A stretch of 64,000 nucleotides of DNA, taken from assembly GCA_035771175.1 (NCBI GenBank), contig CM069600.1, positions 4,009,210 to 4,073,209 on the forward strand, read 5' to 3'. Under the pieces are notes generated by a model. The model saw nothing but the letters and a program-made list of their open reading frames with translations. It was not told where the DNA came from and made no database searches. Within the stretch, counting starts at the first letter, position 1; every line of letters starts with the position of its first letter. Source of the DNA: Paratinospora sagittata (lineage: Eukaryota > Streptophyta > Magnoliopsida > Ranunculales > Menispermaceae). Shown here piece after piece: positions 11,227-23,407 of the stretch. The position numbers and the translations under genes are program-made.

Positions 11227-12950
11227 ATAAATCATATATAAGAGATTGTTGTGATGCATTATATATATTTCTATATATTTTTTGTTAGCATTTTAAATGT
11301 GTTTCATATGTATTAAAACTCGAACTTAATGAGAGTAACTTATCATATTTCTTCTTAAAAAAAAGGGTCTTGTAGATTTTTCTTTTTATTTTTCATTATA
11401 AAAATATTCTTATTATGTGAATCTTGAAATCCATGGTGAAAAAAAAAAATTCTCATTATCATTATGGAATTGTGATTGCAAATCTATTTAATGACATGAA
11501 TGTCATTAGCTAACGAGGCGTTGGCCTTATGGTAAGCTAGTGAGTGACAAAAAACACCGGAAGACAGAGGTCGTGGGTCTGAAACGTTGGGGGAACAGAT
11601 TGATAAACACGAGTGTGGCATTATATTTGATTAGATGTTACGAAATGTAATAATATAGAGTTTAAATTTTATTTACAGCAAGAGTAATGTTGGCATTTAA
11701 GTGTTCGAATGTTACTTTGACATTCATACCAACCATAAAAATATAACATTTAAATAATATTAAATAACCCTAAATTATTTGTTAATGCATGACTTAAAAT
11801 AATCTAACAAGGAGAGAGAACGGTGTCCCCTTAACGGGTGTATAAATGCTCCTACCCACGGTCTACGACATAAGGGATTTCTCCTCACCCTAACTGGCAT
11901 TGAAACTCTAACTCTATTTAACTACTTCACCGTGTTATCCATATCAACAATCTCATGACCTTAAAATATACTAAATATTTTAAAGACCTTTTGGAATAGA
12001 ATTAAAAAAAAGTCTTTTGTTTTTGAAAAAAAAAAGATTCCAAGGAAAAATGTTTTTCAAGTCTGTTTTTTTTTTGAGAATATAGAATTTTTTTTTTTTT
12101 TTTAAAAGCCAATCATAGAATATTTGCCCATGGGGTATCAGGCTCAGTTCCTGGATCCACTAATCTCAACACTAATAAGTTTGAAAATTTATTTCTTTTG
12201 TCCAGCTCGTACCCCATGCCGACTTAGGTTTTACAAAATTTGTGCAGACGCTCGTCATGACACGTGGTTTAAAAAATTGTTATCCTTTGGCGACTCACAC
12301 TCACGAACCATACAATATCTGTGGAGCTGGTACTTCATTGCTAGTTGTTTTTAAAATCTTTAAAAACTGTTTTTTTATTCAACCCTTATATTCCAAAAAC
12401 AGTTTTTAAATATTGTGTTTTTAAAAATTTATTTTTAAATTGTGAACCAAAACAACCCTTTAATAAGTAATTTAACTTGGTTACCGTTGGATGCAAATGG
12501 CAAGAGCCAGCACGTTGTGCTTCCAAAGGCGCTTTTTCAACGGCTCCAAGCGTGGGGGCATTTAAATAATTTATCTACAACGGCTAGTTCGGGCAACTAG
12601 TTCATCTGTCCATTCAACCTCCCTGTAACACTAATCTCCTTGTAAACACGTCAGACAAAATGACTTCACGTCCAACGTGTCGGTCTTAAAACATAGGGAC
12701 GTGAGTTTCAGCAAAAGCTTGTTAGTACAGAGAATCGGAGCGTTCTTCCTCTCATACTTGCCGTTGGATCCAAAGAAAAGCCACACTCTCTCTTCTCCTC
12801 TTCTTCAGTGAGACACGACCGTTTGAGAGTGCGCTTTTCGATCTGATCATAAAACCCTAGAAACTTTTTGAGTTTTGATCTCACTGAAACTAGGGTTTGT
12901 TTGTTTTGTGTGTGTTTTAGAGAGAGAGAGAGTGAGTGAGTGAGACAACT
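11227..12950. other. NAC 3' UTR, intergenic repeats and VPS2.2 5' leader
   Basis: The first ~100 bp are the likely NAC 3' UTR. A stretch at about 11512-11600 (gcgttggccttatggtaagc, then aggtcgtgggtctgaaac) looks like a degenerate tRNA-derived SINE head with A- and B-box-like segments. Another at about 11815-11940 could be one in reverse; both are weak calls. The last ~170 bp form the presumed VPS2.2 leader, with a GA/GTGA-rich tract just before the ATG. Confidence 0.35.
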
Positions 12951-15900
12951 ATGAATATTTTCAAGAAGAAAACATCTCCCAAGGGTATGTGTTGTTAGGG
13001 TTTTTTTTTCACTTTTTTGTAGATCACATTGGTTCGATTTTTGTTAGGGCTTGGTTATGTTCTTTCTTTGTTTGTTTGTTTTTAATGTTGTTTGTGAAAC
13101 TGTGAAAATTGGTTTTATTTGTGAGTGCAGATGCGCTCAGGACGAGCAAAAGGGAGATGGCTGTTGCCACGAGAGGTCTCCTTCTGCTTTGCTTGTTTCA
13201 ATGGAGAATTGTTGAAAATTTTGCTTTTTGTTGTTGTTCTTGTTTTGTGCAAATGTAGGTGCTTTGGTTGGGTTTATGCTCAGTAAACCTGCTAGAAAGA
13301 AAGAAGAAAAAAAGAAATTTAATTAGCAAAACATGCTAGAAATTCTGTGGAATATTTGAATAGTAAAATATTAATTCTGTATAAATCTTCACATTCTAGT
13401 GACACATTTCTTTTTTTCTTTTTCTTTTTTTGAGAAGATACAATGTTAGTTGTGTAAATTGTTGAAAAATCGCTTTTTTTTGCTGTTGTTTTGTGGAAAT
13501 GTAGGTGCGCTTAGGTTGGGTTTATGCTCGGTAAATCTGCTAGAAAAAAAGAATAGAAAAGAAAGTAATTTGATTAGCAAAAAAGCCTAGAAATTCTGTG
13601 GAATATTTGAATAGTAAAATATTATTTCTGTATAAATCTTCACATTTAAGTTATGATCAATTGGTTTTGGGCGTTAAAATTTGCAAGGTCTAGATTTAGT
13701 GTTCCTTCTTTGGGTAATTCCTTCTATTTGTGTTTCTAAATCTTTGTTTTGGTTCTGTCTAAGATGTCCTTCTACTAAAAGAGAGTAGCTTCTTCCTCTT
13801 TACAAACGATGCCATACTAGCTCCTGCAGTAGTTTCTAGGTTTTTTAATTGGAAGACCAATTGAGCAGACTATAATTGCCCCCAAGGCCCCCAACCCATG
13901 GTTTCTAAACTAAAAACATGAATTGTTTAAACCATAAGATTCTAAGTATGTGCCAAGCTTTGTCCACGCATCCATTTAAATTAAGGTGGCATTTGGTAAC
14001 TTTATTGTCAATATCTAATTAGAAAGTTAATACCTTTAAAAAAATTAACTTTAAAAAAAAAAATTAGAGCTTGAACTCAGCTCAACAAAACAATTTTTCA
14101 ATCATGTACGGTTGGCCTAATGAATCTACTTCCTCCACTCCACTCCACTCTACTCTATCAAGGGTTAAGTCGATATTGATGATGGGCTTAAATATGAGTG
14201 AGGATTAGGTACATTAACTTTTTTAATAGGAAGCAAACCAAACTTCCATTCAATGTAATAGGAAAGTACAAAAGGTCCTCAACCCATCAAGATGAAGCAC
14301 CAAACTCGAGAAGAGAAATAGCTATAAGAATCAACTAGTCTCTAAGCCCATCAACAACATTTTTTTCCCAAGTCAACAACATAGAGGCCTTAAGCCTTAT
14401 CACCCCTCATGTGAACGAGAAATTTTGTGAGTAGCCTTAGAAAACTCTTCTTCAATTCCTTTCCAGCTAGACGGTCCACCAAAGAGCTAACACTCCAATA
14501 TTCCAAGCCACTTTCTTCCTTGAACCTCCATTTGCCAATATGAACATTTACAACACAGTAATATGCGCATAGTAATAATACTAGTGAGATACCAATAACG
14601 AATTTACATAGGTTTATATCTAGACATATCCTTAACCCCTATCTTTTTGCACTTTTTTATGGATGATTGGACTAAACATATTCATAGTGACATTGTATGG
14701 TGTGTGATATTTTATTATTGAAAGTTTATTAAGTCTTGTCAAAAAATAAATAAATAAAATTATTTAGTGCTAAAGCTACGTTGTTGACCAATCATTTTGG
14801 GTTTATGCCTCAAAGCAATCATGGAGAATTCCCAAATCTCCAGGTTGGTTCTTTCATTAATGTTGAATTAGATTGATCAATCCTTAATTGACATAGGCCT
14901 ATCATCCTATCATGGTTATAAAGTTCCCAAATCTCTAGGTTGGCTCTTCACCAAGCATGTTGAATTGAAGATTGATCAATACTTAATTGGTGGTTATAAC
15001 TTACCATTTTAAATCGTTGAGATCATATATTGATCTAAAAAAAAATTGGAAAAGAAAGATGGAATTTATATCTTAATCTTCAAATTGGCGTTTAAATCGA
15101 TGAGCGCCAAGCTGTTAGAATGCTTAGATTTTCTATTGTGTGATGGTATTGACTATTGATTCTCTGTTTCCCAATCACTTTGACAACATTAGGCTGCATA
15201 ACTTTATGTGCTTCCTAGTCAAAGTTAAACATCCTGTTTATAAACATGACATCGCACACAAAAATTTGTATTGACTTCTTATCTTCTTATCTTGTTGAAG
15301 GTGTTTATTTTGTTGGCTTTTGTGCTCTTAATAGGTATCGAACGTGAGATTTCATCATTGCAGTTGGAGGTGTGTTACCTTGTGATATTGAACTTATATA
15401 AGAAACTCATTCATTTTTATGATTCATAACATTACTTGGGTGCATTGATGCCAGGAGAAGAAATTGGTGGCAGAGATCAAACAAACAGCAAAAACTGGAA
15501 ATGAGGCAAGTCCATGGTGATTTTGCATCATGCTTTTGCTTTGTTGCCTGATTTTAAGGGTTGCAAAATTGAAAACTATATGGTGCTTTTTTCATAATTA
15601 ATCATTCAATTTACAACATCACGTTTGGGTTAATCCAATGAATAAATTGAAGTTTGGGAATGTCTAGATCAATTTGTACAAGGAAAATATAATTATGTTC
15701 ACAAGAATTCAACTCAATTGACTTACTTGCGGAAAAAAAAAAGTGTGACTAAAATAAAATCGTGAGGCGCCAAAATGAATCCTTAAGTGTTCATTTTACA
15801 TTAGCATAACTTGGGTTGTAAATGGGTCGGGTTTGGCCCAAAAACTCGCCGGACCCGAACTTATCTGGTGAGACAATTTCTCACCCGAGCCCGACCCGCT

Positions 15901-16159
15901 CAAAAAAAAATTTATTATAACTCAACTGACCTGGAACATCATCGGGTCGGTCGGGTCTGAAATAAATCAAACCCAACTACAATAATAAAGAAAAACCATA
16001 AAGTTAATCCAAAAAAAAAAAAACTTTAACAAACAAATTAAATATATATATATATTGTTGGGGGCCCTCTCATGAAGAGAAGCCCCAACTTCATAAAAAA
16101 TAAAAATAAAAACGCTCAACGAAAACATAAATTGAACATATTGAAACAAACAAATCAAA

Positions 16160-16195
<36 letters not shown>

Positions 16196-19100
16196 TTGGG
16201 GCCTCTCACGAAAACAAAAAGCTCAACTTCATAAAAAAATAAAAAAAAAGTTACAAAAACATAAATTAAACACAAAAAAAAAATCGAAAGATAAAATAAA
16301 AAAAATTATTTTTGTTGGGGCCTCTCACGAAGAGAAGCCCCAACTTCATGTTTCTTGCCTCTTTGAAAATGAACGTCCCGAGGCTTGAGTTGGAATGATC
16401 GGAAGAAGGGGGTTGTGGTGTATATTTATCTTGTATTGTGTATCTGCATGTATATATATTATAAGTATTTATGGACGGGTCGGGTTGATGTCGGATTTAC
16501 CATGTTTAACCCGAAAATTGACCCGACCTATCGAGTTTAGTATTTTAGCATGCTACTTGACCCGCCCAATTAAGGTTAAAACAAAAAGCTCAACTTCATA
16601 AGAAAAAAAAAAAAAAGTTACAAAAACATAAATTAAACACATAAAAAATAAAAAAAATCGAAAGATAAAATAAAAAAAATTATTTTTGTTGGGGCCTCTC
16701 ACGAAGAGAAGCCCCAACTTCATGTCTCTTGCCTCTTTGAAAATGAAAGTCCAGAGGCTTGAGTTGGAATGAATGGAAGAAGGGGGTTGTGGTGTATATT
16801 TATCTTGTATTGTGTATCTGCACGTATATATATTATAAGTATTTATGGACGGGTCGGGTTGATGTCGGATTTACCATGTTTAACCCGAAAATTGACCCGA
16901 CCTATCGCGTTTAGTATTTTAGCATGCTACTTGACCCGCCCAATTAAGGTTAAAACAAAAGGCTCAACTTCATAAAAAAAAAAATGAAAGATAAAATAAA
17001 AAAAATTATTTTTGTTGGGGCCTCTCACGAAGAGAAGCCCCAACTTCATGTCTCTTGCCTCTTTGAAAATGAAAGTCCAGAGGCTTGAGTTGGAATGAAT
17101 GGAAGAAGGGGGTTGTGGTGTATATTTATCTTGTATTGTGTATCTGCATGTATATATATTATAAGTATTTATGGACGGGTCGGGTTGATGTCGGATTGAC
17201 CATGTTTAACCCGAAAATTGACCCGACCTATTGGGTTTAGTATTTTAGCATGCTACTTGACCCGCCCAATTAAGGTTAAAAAACTTGCCTGAACCTGACC
17301 GGTTCGGTTCGGGTCGGTTGGTCGGGTGGAACTTACACCCCTAAGCATAACCACTCCATGGCTAAGTTGACATTTAAATTACAAATAATTATATCTTTCA
17401 TAATTATAATATGAACAGAAATAATAAGAAAGATCTTGCTATTTGTAATTTAAATGTCGACTTAGCCTTGGATAAGTCAACATATAGCCAAGGTTTCTCC
17501 TTTGGGGAAGTCCTTTGTAAAATAAAAGCTTTTGTATAAATATCTTGGATTTAATATATATGTTTATAGGTAGATATATGTATATATATTATAAGTATTT
17601 ATGTTTATAGGTAGAAGTCAGGCGGATCGGGTTGATGTTGGGTTTAACATGTTTAACCTAAAAATTGACCTGACCTATCGGGTTTAGTATTTTAGCACCC
17701 AACCCACTCGATTAAGGTTAAAAAAGCTGCCCAAACCTGACCGGGTCGGTCGGGTGGGCGGGTTGAACTTACACCCCTAAGCATAACCACTCCACTCTAT
17801 CCATGGCTAAGTCGACATTTAAATTACAAATAGTTATATCTTTTGTAATTATAATATGAACATAAATAATAAGAAAGATCTTGCTATTTGTAATTTAAAT
17901 GTCGACTTAGCCTTGGATAGAGCAAAGTGGAGGAGGCGCCTGATTTATGCAACTAACTCCACTAGTTGGGAAAAGACTTAGTTGACTCAAGCTGAATATA
18001 ACATCTAAGTTAATCAATTAGAGATAAAATAATAGGAAATTGATTAAGGTAGTTTAGACACATAAAACCAAGACCTTTAAATGTGCTAGTTTAGACACAT
18101 TATATCCACGGTAATGATAGAAATAGAGGAATACCTAAAATAACATGGACAAAGATATTAAGAAAGATATAACTATTTGTAATTTAAGTGCCGACTTAGC
18201 CCTTAATAGGAGGAGTAGAGTGGAGGAAGCAAATTCATATAGCCGACCCCATGTTAGTTGGGAAAAGGTTTAGTCTCATTGAGTATACCATCAGAGTCAA
18301 CCAATTGTGGTACAAGTGAAATGGTTCCATAGCATATTGGTTGAGAAACTCTTATATATATAATATTTCTGACCATTTATCCATATGTATTAAGCAGGCA
18401 GCCACTAGAATATTGGCTCGACAACTAGTTCGCTTGCGACAGCAAATTACTAATTTGCAAGGAAGCCGTGCACAAATCAGAGGTGTTGCTACTCATACAC
18501 AGGTTGTATTCCCACTGAAAGAACTTCAAACTAACATATTTTATCTTTTTTTCAACTGCTCTGACCCTGGTTTTGATAACAGGCTATGTATGCCAGTACT
18601 GCAATTTCTACTGGAATGAAAGGTGCAACTAAAGCAATGGTGGCCATGAATAAAGTATGTAAAATTTCCGGTGTTTGTTGCCGATGTCTCCTGTAGAATT
18701 TTTTGGGTTTACTTTTACTTGAATGTCTATTGCTAATTTCATCTGCAAGGAACTAAAGACTGTTTACCAGATGGCACCTATCCTAGTTGGGATGCTTGCA
18801 TACTGTGTCCCACTCCTATATGGGAGTTCTTGTACAAGAAAAATAAGATAAAGCAATTGTTAGTGATCTGACCAGATGTTATATTGGTCTCTCTCGTGGG
18901 ACTCATCAAATCAGTTTGCCACTATTCCACCGTAGTGCATCTTACCCACAAACTGATCATGCTAACTAGATTTTTCTGCTTATTTAGAGTACTAGTATAG
19001 GGCTGACTGTATTGTATGACTGATCCTTCGAATGTTGGCATGTTTCAGCAAATGGCACCAGCAAAGCAAGCAAAGGTTATTCAAGAATTCCAGAAGCAGT

Positions 19101-21755
19101 CGACACAAATGGACATGACGGTAAGACTGACAACATGTATTCACATAATGTGGTGGTCATGTAGTCATGCATGGTACATGTTGATGTCATAATTAGACAG
19201 TCAAATGAATAATCGGAGACTGTGGGGGAAGCACTAGAAGCTTGCTTCTGAAAGACATTGTTGCATCCTTGCTGAAGTATTGTTTTCTCTTCCTCTCTCT
19301 AAACTTCTTTTAAATATGTCTTTACCCTCTCGTCTATTACAACTGTGGCTTCTTCTAAACTTTCTTCACTCTCTTCAAGAACTGGGACCTAGTGTGTTTC
19401 TTGTAAACAATGGCATTAATCAATTTATATTCAGATAATTTAATGCTATCTTAGTTATTTCAGAGACTTTTTAATAAAATTGGCCGAGTTCAATTTAAGA
19501 ACAGTCCTTTTTTATTTTCAAGAAGATAATTTACGAAGTCTGGCCCTAGTCTAGCATAATTCAGAACCTCTAGATTTGTATCATAGTTTGGGCTCATTGC
19601 ATATTTAATTGGAATTCATCTGTAAATAGTGTGTCCTAGTGTGTTTCTTGTAAATAATGGCATTAATCAATTTATATTCAGATAATTCAATGCTATCTTA
19701 GTTATTTCAGAGACTTTTTAATAAAATTGGCCGAGTTCAATTTAAGAACAGTCCTTTTTTTTTTCAAAGAAGATAATTTACGAAGTCTGGCCCTAGTCTA
19801 GCATATTTCAGAACCTCCAGATTTGTATCATAGTTTGGGCTCATTGCATATTTAATTGGAATTCATCTGTAAATATGCATATGATCTATAATGTCCTCTT
19901 TACAGATTGAGATGCTATCAGAGTCAATTGATGAGACTTTGGATAAAGATGAGGCGGAAGAAGAAACAGAAGAGCTCACCAACCAGGTTAGCAACATAGA
20001 CTATCTAATTTTTTGTCAAGTTCACAAGGTATAAGTAATCATATGGTATGATCCAGCTGATTTGTTGGTTTTCCTTGCTTTGTTTACAGGTGCTTGATGA
20101 GATTGGGGTAGATATTGCTTCACAGGTTTGTTTCTTTTTGGAGGCTTGTGACAGTTGTATTCATCTCTTTCTTCATTCATTAATGGATATAACTCTTTGG
20201 TTGTTCTTTTTCATTTCTCGACAGTTATCTTCAGCTCCCAAAGGAAGGATTGCGTCCGCGTCCGCGTCCAAGAAAGTTGAAAATGTTGCTGCAGCAAGGT
20301 AATTACATTTTTAAAATTTATAATAAGCGCTATCAAAGGAGCTAATATCATTTCAGTAAGAATAGACAAAAGAAATCTTTTGTTACAGTGATAGAAAATC
20401 ACAGCCCTGTTTGGTTTAGAATTCAAAAACCATTTTTCAACTTTGGAAACAACTGTTTGAGTTTTTATTTTAATTTAAAGGAAACTTTGGAAACAACATA
20501 TCTTTTGTTACAGTGATAGAAAATCACAGCCCTGTTTGGTTTAGAATTCAAAAACCATTTTCAACTTTGGAAACAACTGTTTGAGTTTTTATTTTAATTT
20601 AAAGGAAACTTTGGAAACAACATATTGTTGCTTTCTTGTTTACTTCAAAATTTTCAATGTTCTATCCACAAACACTTTTTGAGTTTTTCAAAAAGAAGTC
20701 AACCAAGTACTTGTTCAAGAATTTTTGTTTTCAAAAACAGAAAATAGTTTTTGAATTCTAAACGAAACACTGCCTTAAACTCTCTACTCGATTCTTGCAT
20801 ATGCTTAGAGATAGAACTTCAGCTTGACTCCCAGCTATAAACCTATTTTCCTACTTAGATATATCTAGATTGCCCCATTTTCCAGCCTGATCTGCTCAAT
20901 TATGTCAACATGACAAAGTCACATAAGTTTAGTCTCATCTCTTCTCATTATTATTCATTGGCAAACCTTTTACTCTGAAAACAATTTCTGGGACAGCTCA
21001 TTTATTATATCACTATTGCTAAACCTTAAACAGTTCATTAATTGAAAAACAATAGCATATTGAGACTTTTGTTCCTCCACCAAATAAAACTGCTTCCATA
21101 CACAGTAACTTAGCTTGAGAGAGAGTCTGGTAGATTGTCTTGCCTATCTTGAAAAATAAAGAGATACAAAACTGATGAGGAAGAAGTAGGGGTCGTCAGT
21201 CATCAATTGGCAGTTTCCTTTTAGTTAGGATTAAAAGAATTTAAGGTTTACCAACAAGTGGTTGGCTCAGTGGAAGCGGGCTGAGTCTCAAGGTTGTCCC
21301 TGTATAGAAGTTCCAGAGTTCAATTGTTGGAGGCGCCCTTGTTGGAAGATGTCCCGCCTCAAACGAGGACTAGTCTCATACCTAAAGGGTGTGGGGATAC
21401 CTCGTGGGAGGGAAACCATAAAATTTAAGGTTTTGAGGAGTCTTAAATATCACTTTCACGTAAACTAATTTTTGGGTAGTTCGTTAGAGCATTTTTTATG
21501 TATTTTCGCTTGGTCTTCAAGTATTTCTTAAGATATTTTTAGATCTAGAAATAATTCTACAAGGCCAGATTTGAGAGAGAAAGAAGATCCTACAATTGGG
21601 TTGACGTCTATGATTTTCTACACTCCGAAAAAGAGATAATAAAGAAGAAACTAATTCTTATTCATTTCTTCTGTTGTTATGGCAGTTGCAGTTCTGAGTA
21701 TCCTGATGTTGAAGATCTTGAGAAGAGGTTGGCTTCGCTTCGCCGTATTACCTGA
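12951..21755 (+). CDS. VPS2.2: ESCRT-III subunit VPS2.2 (CHMP2-type)
   Basis: Eleven coding exons join in frame to 224 aa: 12951-12984, 13131-13175, 15335-15369, 15455-15505, 18398-18502, 18583-18654, 19049-19120, 19906-19986, 20090-20125, 20225-20298, 21686-21755. The protein starts MNIFKKKTSPKDALRTSKRE, contains ILARQLVRLRQQITNLQGSR and NQVLDEIGVDIASQLSSAPK, and ends with an MIT-interacting motif DLEKRLASLRRIT. It matches plant VPS2 homolog 2 closely as recalled (Arabidopsis VPS2.2, ~222 aa) and is distinct from VPS2.1. ESCRT-III proteins polymerise on endosomal membranes, drive vesicle budding into multivesicular bodies and are disassembled by SKD1/VPS4 through the C-terminal motif. The basic N-terminal helix and acidic C-terminus (DKDEAEEETEE) are typical. 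Intron 4 uses a GC donor. Exon 11 could alternatively begin six bases later. Confidence 0.93.
14095..14200 (-). mobile_element. RTE-type LINE tail fragment in VPS2.2 intron 2
   Basis: The plus strand reads cactccactctactctatca followed by agggttaagtcgatattg, the reverse complement of the 'LALDRVEWR' tail seen in the other RTE fragments of this window. Too short to classify alone. Confidence 0.45.
14215..14560 (-). repeat. Possible LINE-derived fragment, minus orientation
   Basis: Read in reverse, the stretch resembles retroposon-derived sequence, with a broken open frame and an AT-rich trailer that ends near 14215. No diagnostic motif is preserved; the call rests on general appearance. Confidence 0.25.
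15811..17343. mobile_element. 1.53-kb non-autonomous hAT-like element in VPS2.2 intron 4
   Basis: The exact 8-bp repeat agcataac flanks it at 15803-15810 and 17344-17351. Its ends are imperfect inverted repeats (left ttgggttgtaaa; right end inverted taggggtgtaag). Both ends carry gggtcgg/cccgacc-rich subterminal sequence, typical of plant elements with 'TAGGGGTG' termini. The interior is non-coding and contains tandem copies of a ~326-374 bp unit. No transposase remnant is visible. Confidence 0.7.
16286..17280 (+). repeat. Three tandem ~326-374 bp units inside the hAT-like element
   Basis: Near-identical units begin at 16286, 16660 and 16986. Each runs gaaagataaaataaa, gttggggcctctcacgaaga, gagttggaatga, gacgggtcgggttgatgtcg, cttgacccgcccaatta. 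Partial copies of the 'ttggggcc' segment precede them (about 16055-16090 and 16195-16250). A more diverged partial copy follows at about 17577-17740. The two identical-looking frames at 16395-16601 and 16769-16975 are by-products of this duplication. Confidence 0.85.
17358..17922. repeat. Two inverted-repeat hairpins made of RTE-tail sequence
   Basis: Copy 2 has 39-bp arms at 17795-17833 and 17884-17922 with one mismatch; the inner 27 bp (17807-17833 and 17884-17910) pair perfectly around a 50-bp loop. Copy 1 has 26-bp arms at 17362-17387 and 17440-17465 with one mismatch. The arm sequence, gtaatttaaatgtcgactta, is the same as the RTE LINE tail at about 18175-18200, so each hairpin is a head-to-head pair of tail fragments. 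Confidence 0.85.
18030..18290 (+). mobile_element. RTE-type LINE tail in VPS2.2 intron 4
   Basis: Broken plus frames read like the RTE C-terminus: gtttagacacataaaaccaa corresponds to 'FGH..QRP', and ataacatggacaaagatatt to 'TWTK'. The segment gccgacttagcccttaatag corresponds to the 'LALDR' end. It parallels the better preserved copy at 25740-25995. Confidence 0.6.
19388..19880. repeat. Tandem duplication, 247-bp period, in VPS2.2 intron 7
   Basis: The block starting cctagtgtgtttcttgtaaa at 19388 is repeated from 19635 with only a handful of differences, ending near cattgcatatttaattggaa and atctgtaaat. The high identity implies a recent event. It stops about 25 bp before the exon 8 acceptor and does not touch coding sequence. 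Confidence 0.9.
20376..20774. mobile_element. MITE with ~25-bp inverted ends, partly duplicated, in VPS2.2 intron 10
   Basis: Left arm ctgtttggtttagaattcaa (from about 20407) and right arm tttttgaattctaaacgaaa (to about 20773) form ~25-bp inverted repeats with few mismatches. The element spans about 20404-20774. A 125-bp block starting tcttttgttacagtgataga at 20376 is repeated from 20501; it includes the left flank and left end, so the duplication happened after insertion. Related fragments may lie at 26727-26895 and 22480-22630. Confidence 0.65.
21250..21421 (+). mobile_element. tRNA-derived SINE with 12-bp target duplication
   Basis: The 12-bp repeat aatttaaggttt flanks it at 21238-21249 and 21422-21433. 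The head has a tRNA-like A box (gtggttggctcagtggaagc) and B-box-like ttccagagttcaattgttgg. The body ends accataa without a long A-tail. It sits in the last intron of VPS2.2. The small plus-strand frame across it is accidental. Confidence 0.7.
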
Positions 21756-23407
21756 AACAATCAAATCTAATGAATGTCTTCATCAGGCACTTTTCAGCAG
21801 TAATTTGTTACTATGTGTAAATTTTCCCAAGTGATTTATGATGAACAAACTCTCTCTTCTCAGGGACTTGCTTGTGGGTTTCTGATTGTGTAGTTTACCA
21901 ACATATTTGCTGTTTGGAAAAGAAGAATCTCATCAATTTTCTCTACAATCATAATACCTACCATGTTTAAAGAGAAAATTGGTTCAAAAGCAATTTTAAC
22001 TCTCAATATCACTTGTGATTTTTACTCATAAAAGAAATGAATATTAGGTGATGTTTGTTAACTCTATTTATGATGATGACCCTCTTTAAAAAGTATAGAG
22101 TAATACTTGAATTGCTTTTTTGATAAATATGTTTATTTTTCTACCTCTAATTGTTGCAATGGTATAACCTCTACAAGATTATGCAATAAAAACTTGGTTT
22201 ATTCTATTCTAGTAGAGATTAGACTTTTATTACAAATAGAGGTTGATTTTAGCAAAGTAGATATTATAAACCCAAAAAAAAAAAAAAAAGTTTTGTAGAC
22301 AAAGTGATTGAAGACTATTTGGTGAAATACTTGGAAAAGCTTCTTTTCATTTTTATTTTTTTTCCTTTCAATTGCAAGAAAAAAACAGCCAGATTAAAAA
22401 TGTTTAAACAAAAGTTTTTTTTTAATTGAAAAAAAAAAAAGTCATTGCATTTGGCTCATTGATTGTATATGAAAACATCAAAAACTTATTTGGTTCAAAA
22501 GATTTTAAGAACAGTTTTTCACTTTTTTTTTGTTAAGAAAACAGGTTATTTTCAGAAAATAATAAAAAATTATCTTTTAAGTTTTTTTTTTAAATTGTAT
22601 TTTTATTTTTAGATCACGAATCAAATGCAGCCTAAAATTACCAACTGGAAGTAAAATTGTGATAACTTACAAAATAATTTTATCATCCTAATTTTTATAA
22701 TTGATACTCACTCTTTGATTACAAAAAATAAAAAATAAAACCATGAATTATTCATAATACTAACCTCCTGTTATTATTATCAAAAAAAATTAAAAAGATA
22801 AAAGTCAATTTAATAATGTAGTGTTTATTAAGTCTACTTAATCTCTAATTCTACTTTTAAAAAAACCTTTATTTGCATAAGTTTAAGCTCTACTTCAATC
22901 AGATGTAGAAGCTGAAATTTTTGCTTATTTAAGTAAATGTTATTTATATCTCTACTGAAAAAATAAGACTGGTTTAGTTTGTAATTCAAATATAATTTTG
23001 TATATTTTAAAAAATAAGATTGAATTGGCTTAGAGATCTTATAATTGAAACTCATCCACTTTAAAAAAGTCGTACAATGTCTCTGCAATGCTTAAATGCA
23101 GATTAGGCTCGTCCGAAGGACAGTAACACCATACAAGAAACTAAAAAAAAAATTAGAAACATGGAAATTAGATTTAGTTGGGTAAAACTTGAAAACGATT
23201 TTTCAAAATTTACAAACAAAACACACTATTTTCAGTAAACAATAAAAAATCATTTTTTTTAATTTTAACTTTATAAATTACATTTTAATTTTTAAATCAT
23301 AAACAAACGTAGCCTACAATATTTTATAATTATCTTCTATTTAGAGGCTGCAAGTAGACTTAAAATGGAACCTTGTCTCCGTAGAAGGTGGTGGGACCAG
23401 AGATGCT
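21756..23407. other. VPS2.2 3' region and intergenic spacer with two related AT-rich repeats
   Basis: After the VPS2.2 3' UTR the spacer contains two diverged copies of one AT-rich repeat, about 22480-22630 and 23190-23310. They share ttttcag.aaa.aataaaaaa and a closing 'aaatca.aaacaaa.g.agcct'-like segment, the look of old MITEs. A-runs and T-runs are frequent. No gene was found. Confidence 0.4.

Noticed and set aside
16395..16975. Two nearly identical 68-codon frames (16395-16601 and 16769-16975).
   Set aside because: Both lie in copies of the tandem unit inside a transposable element; identity reflects duplication, not selection on protein.
21262..21468. A 68-codon plus frame beginning MAQWKRAESQGCPC.
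   Set aside because: It lies across a tRNA-derived SINE with target duplications.
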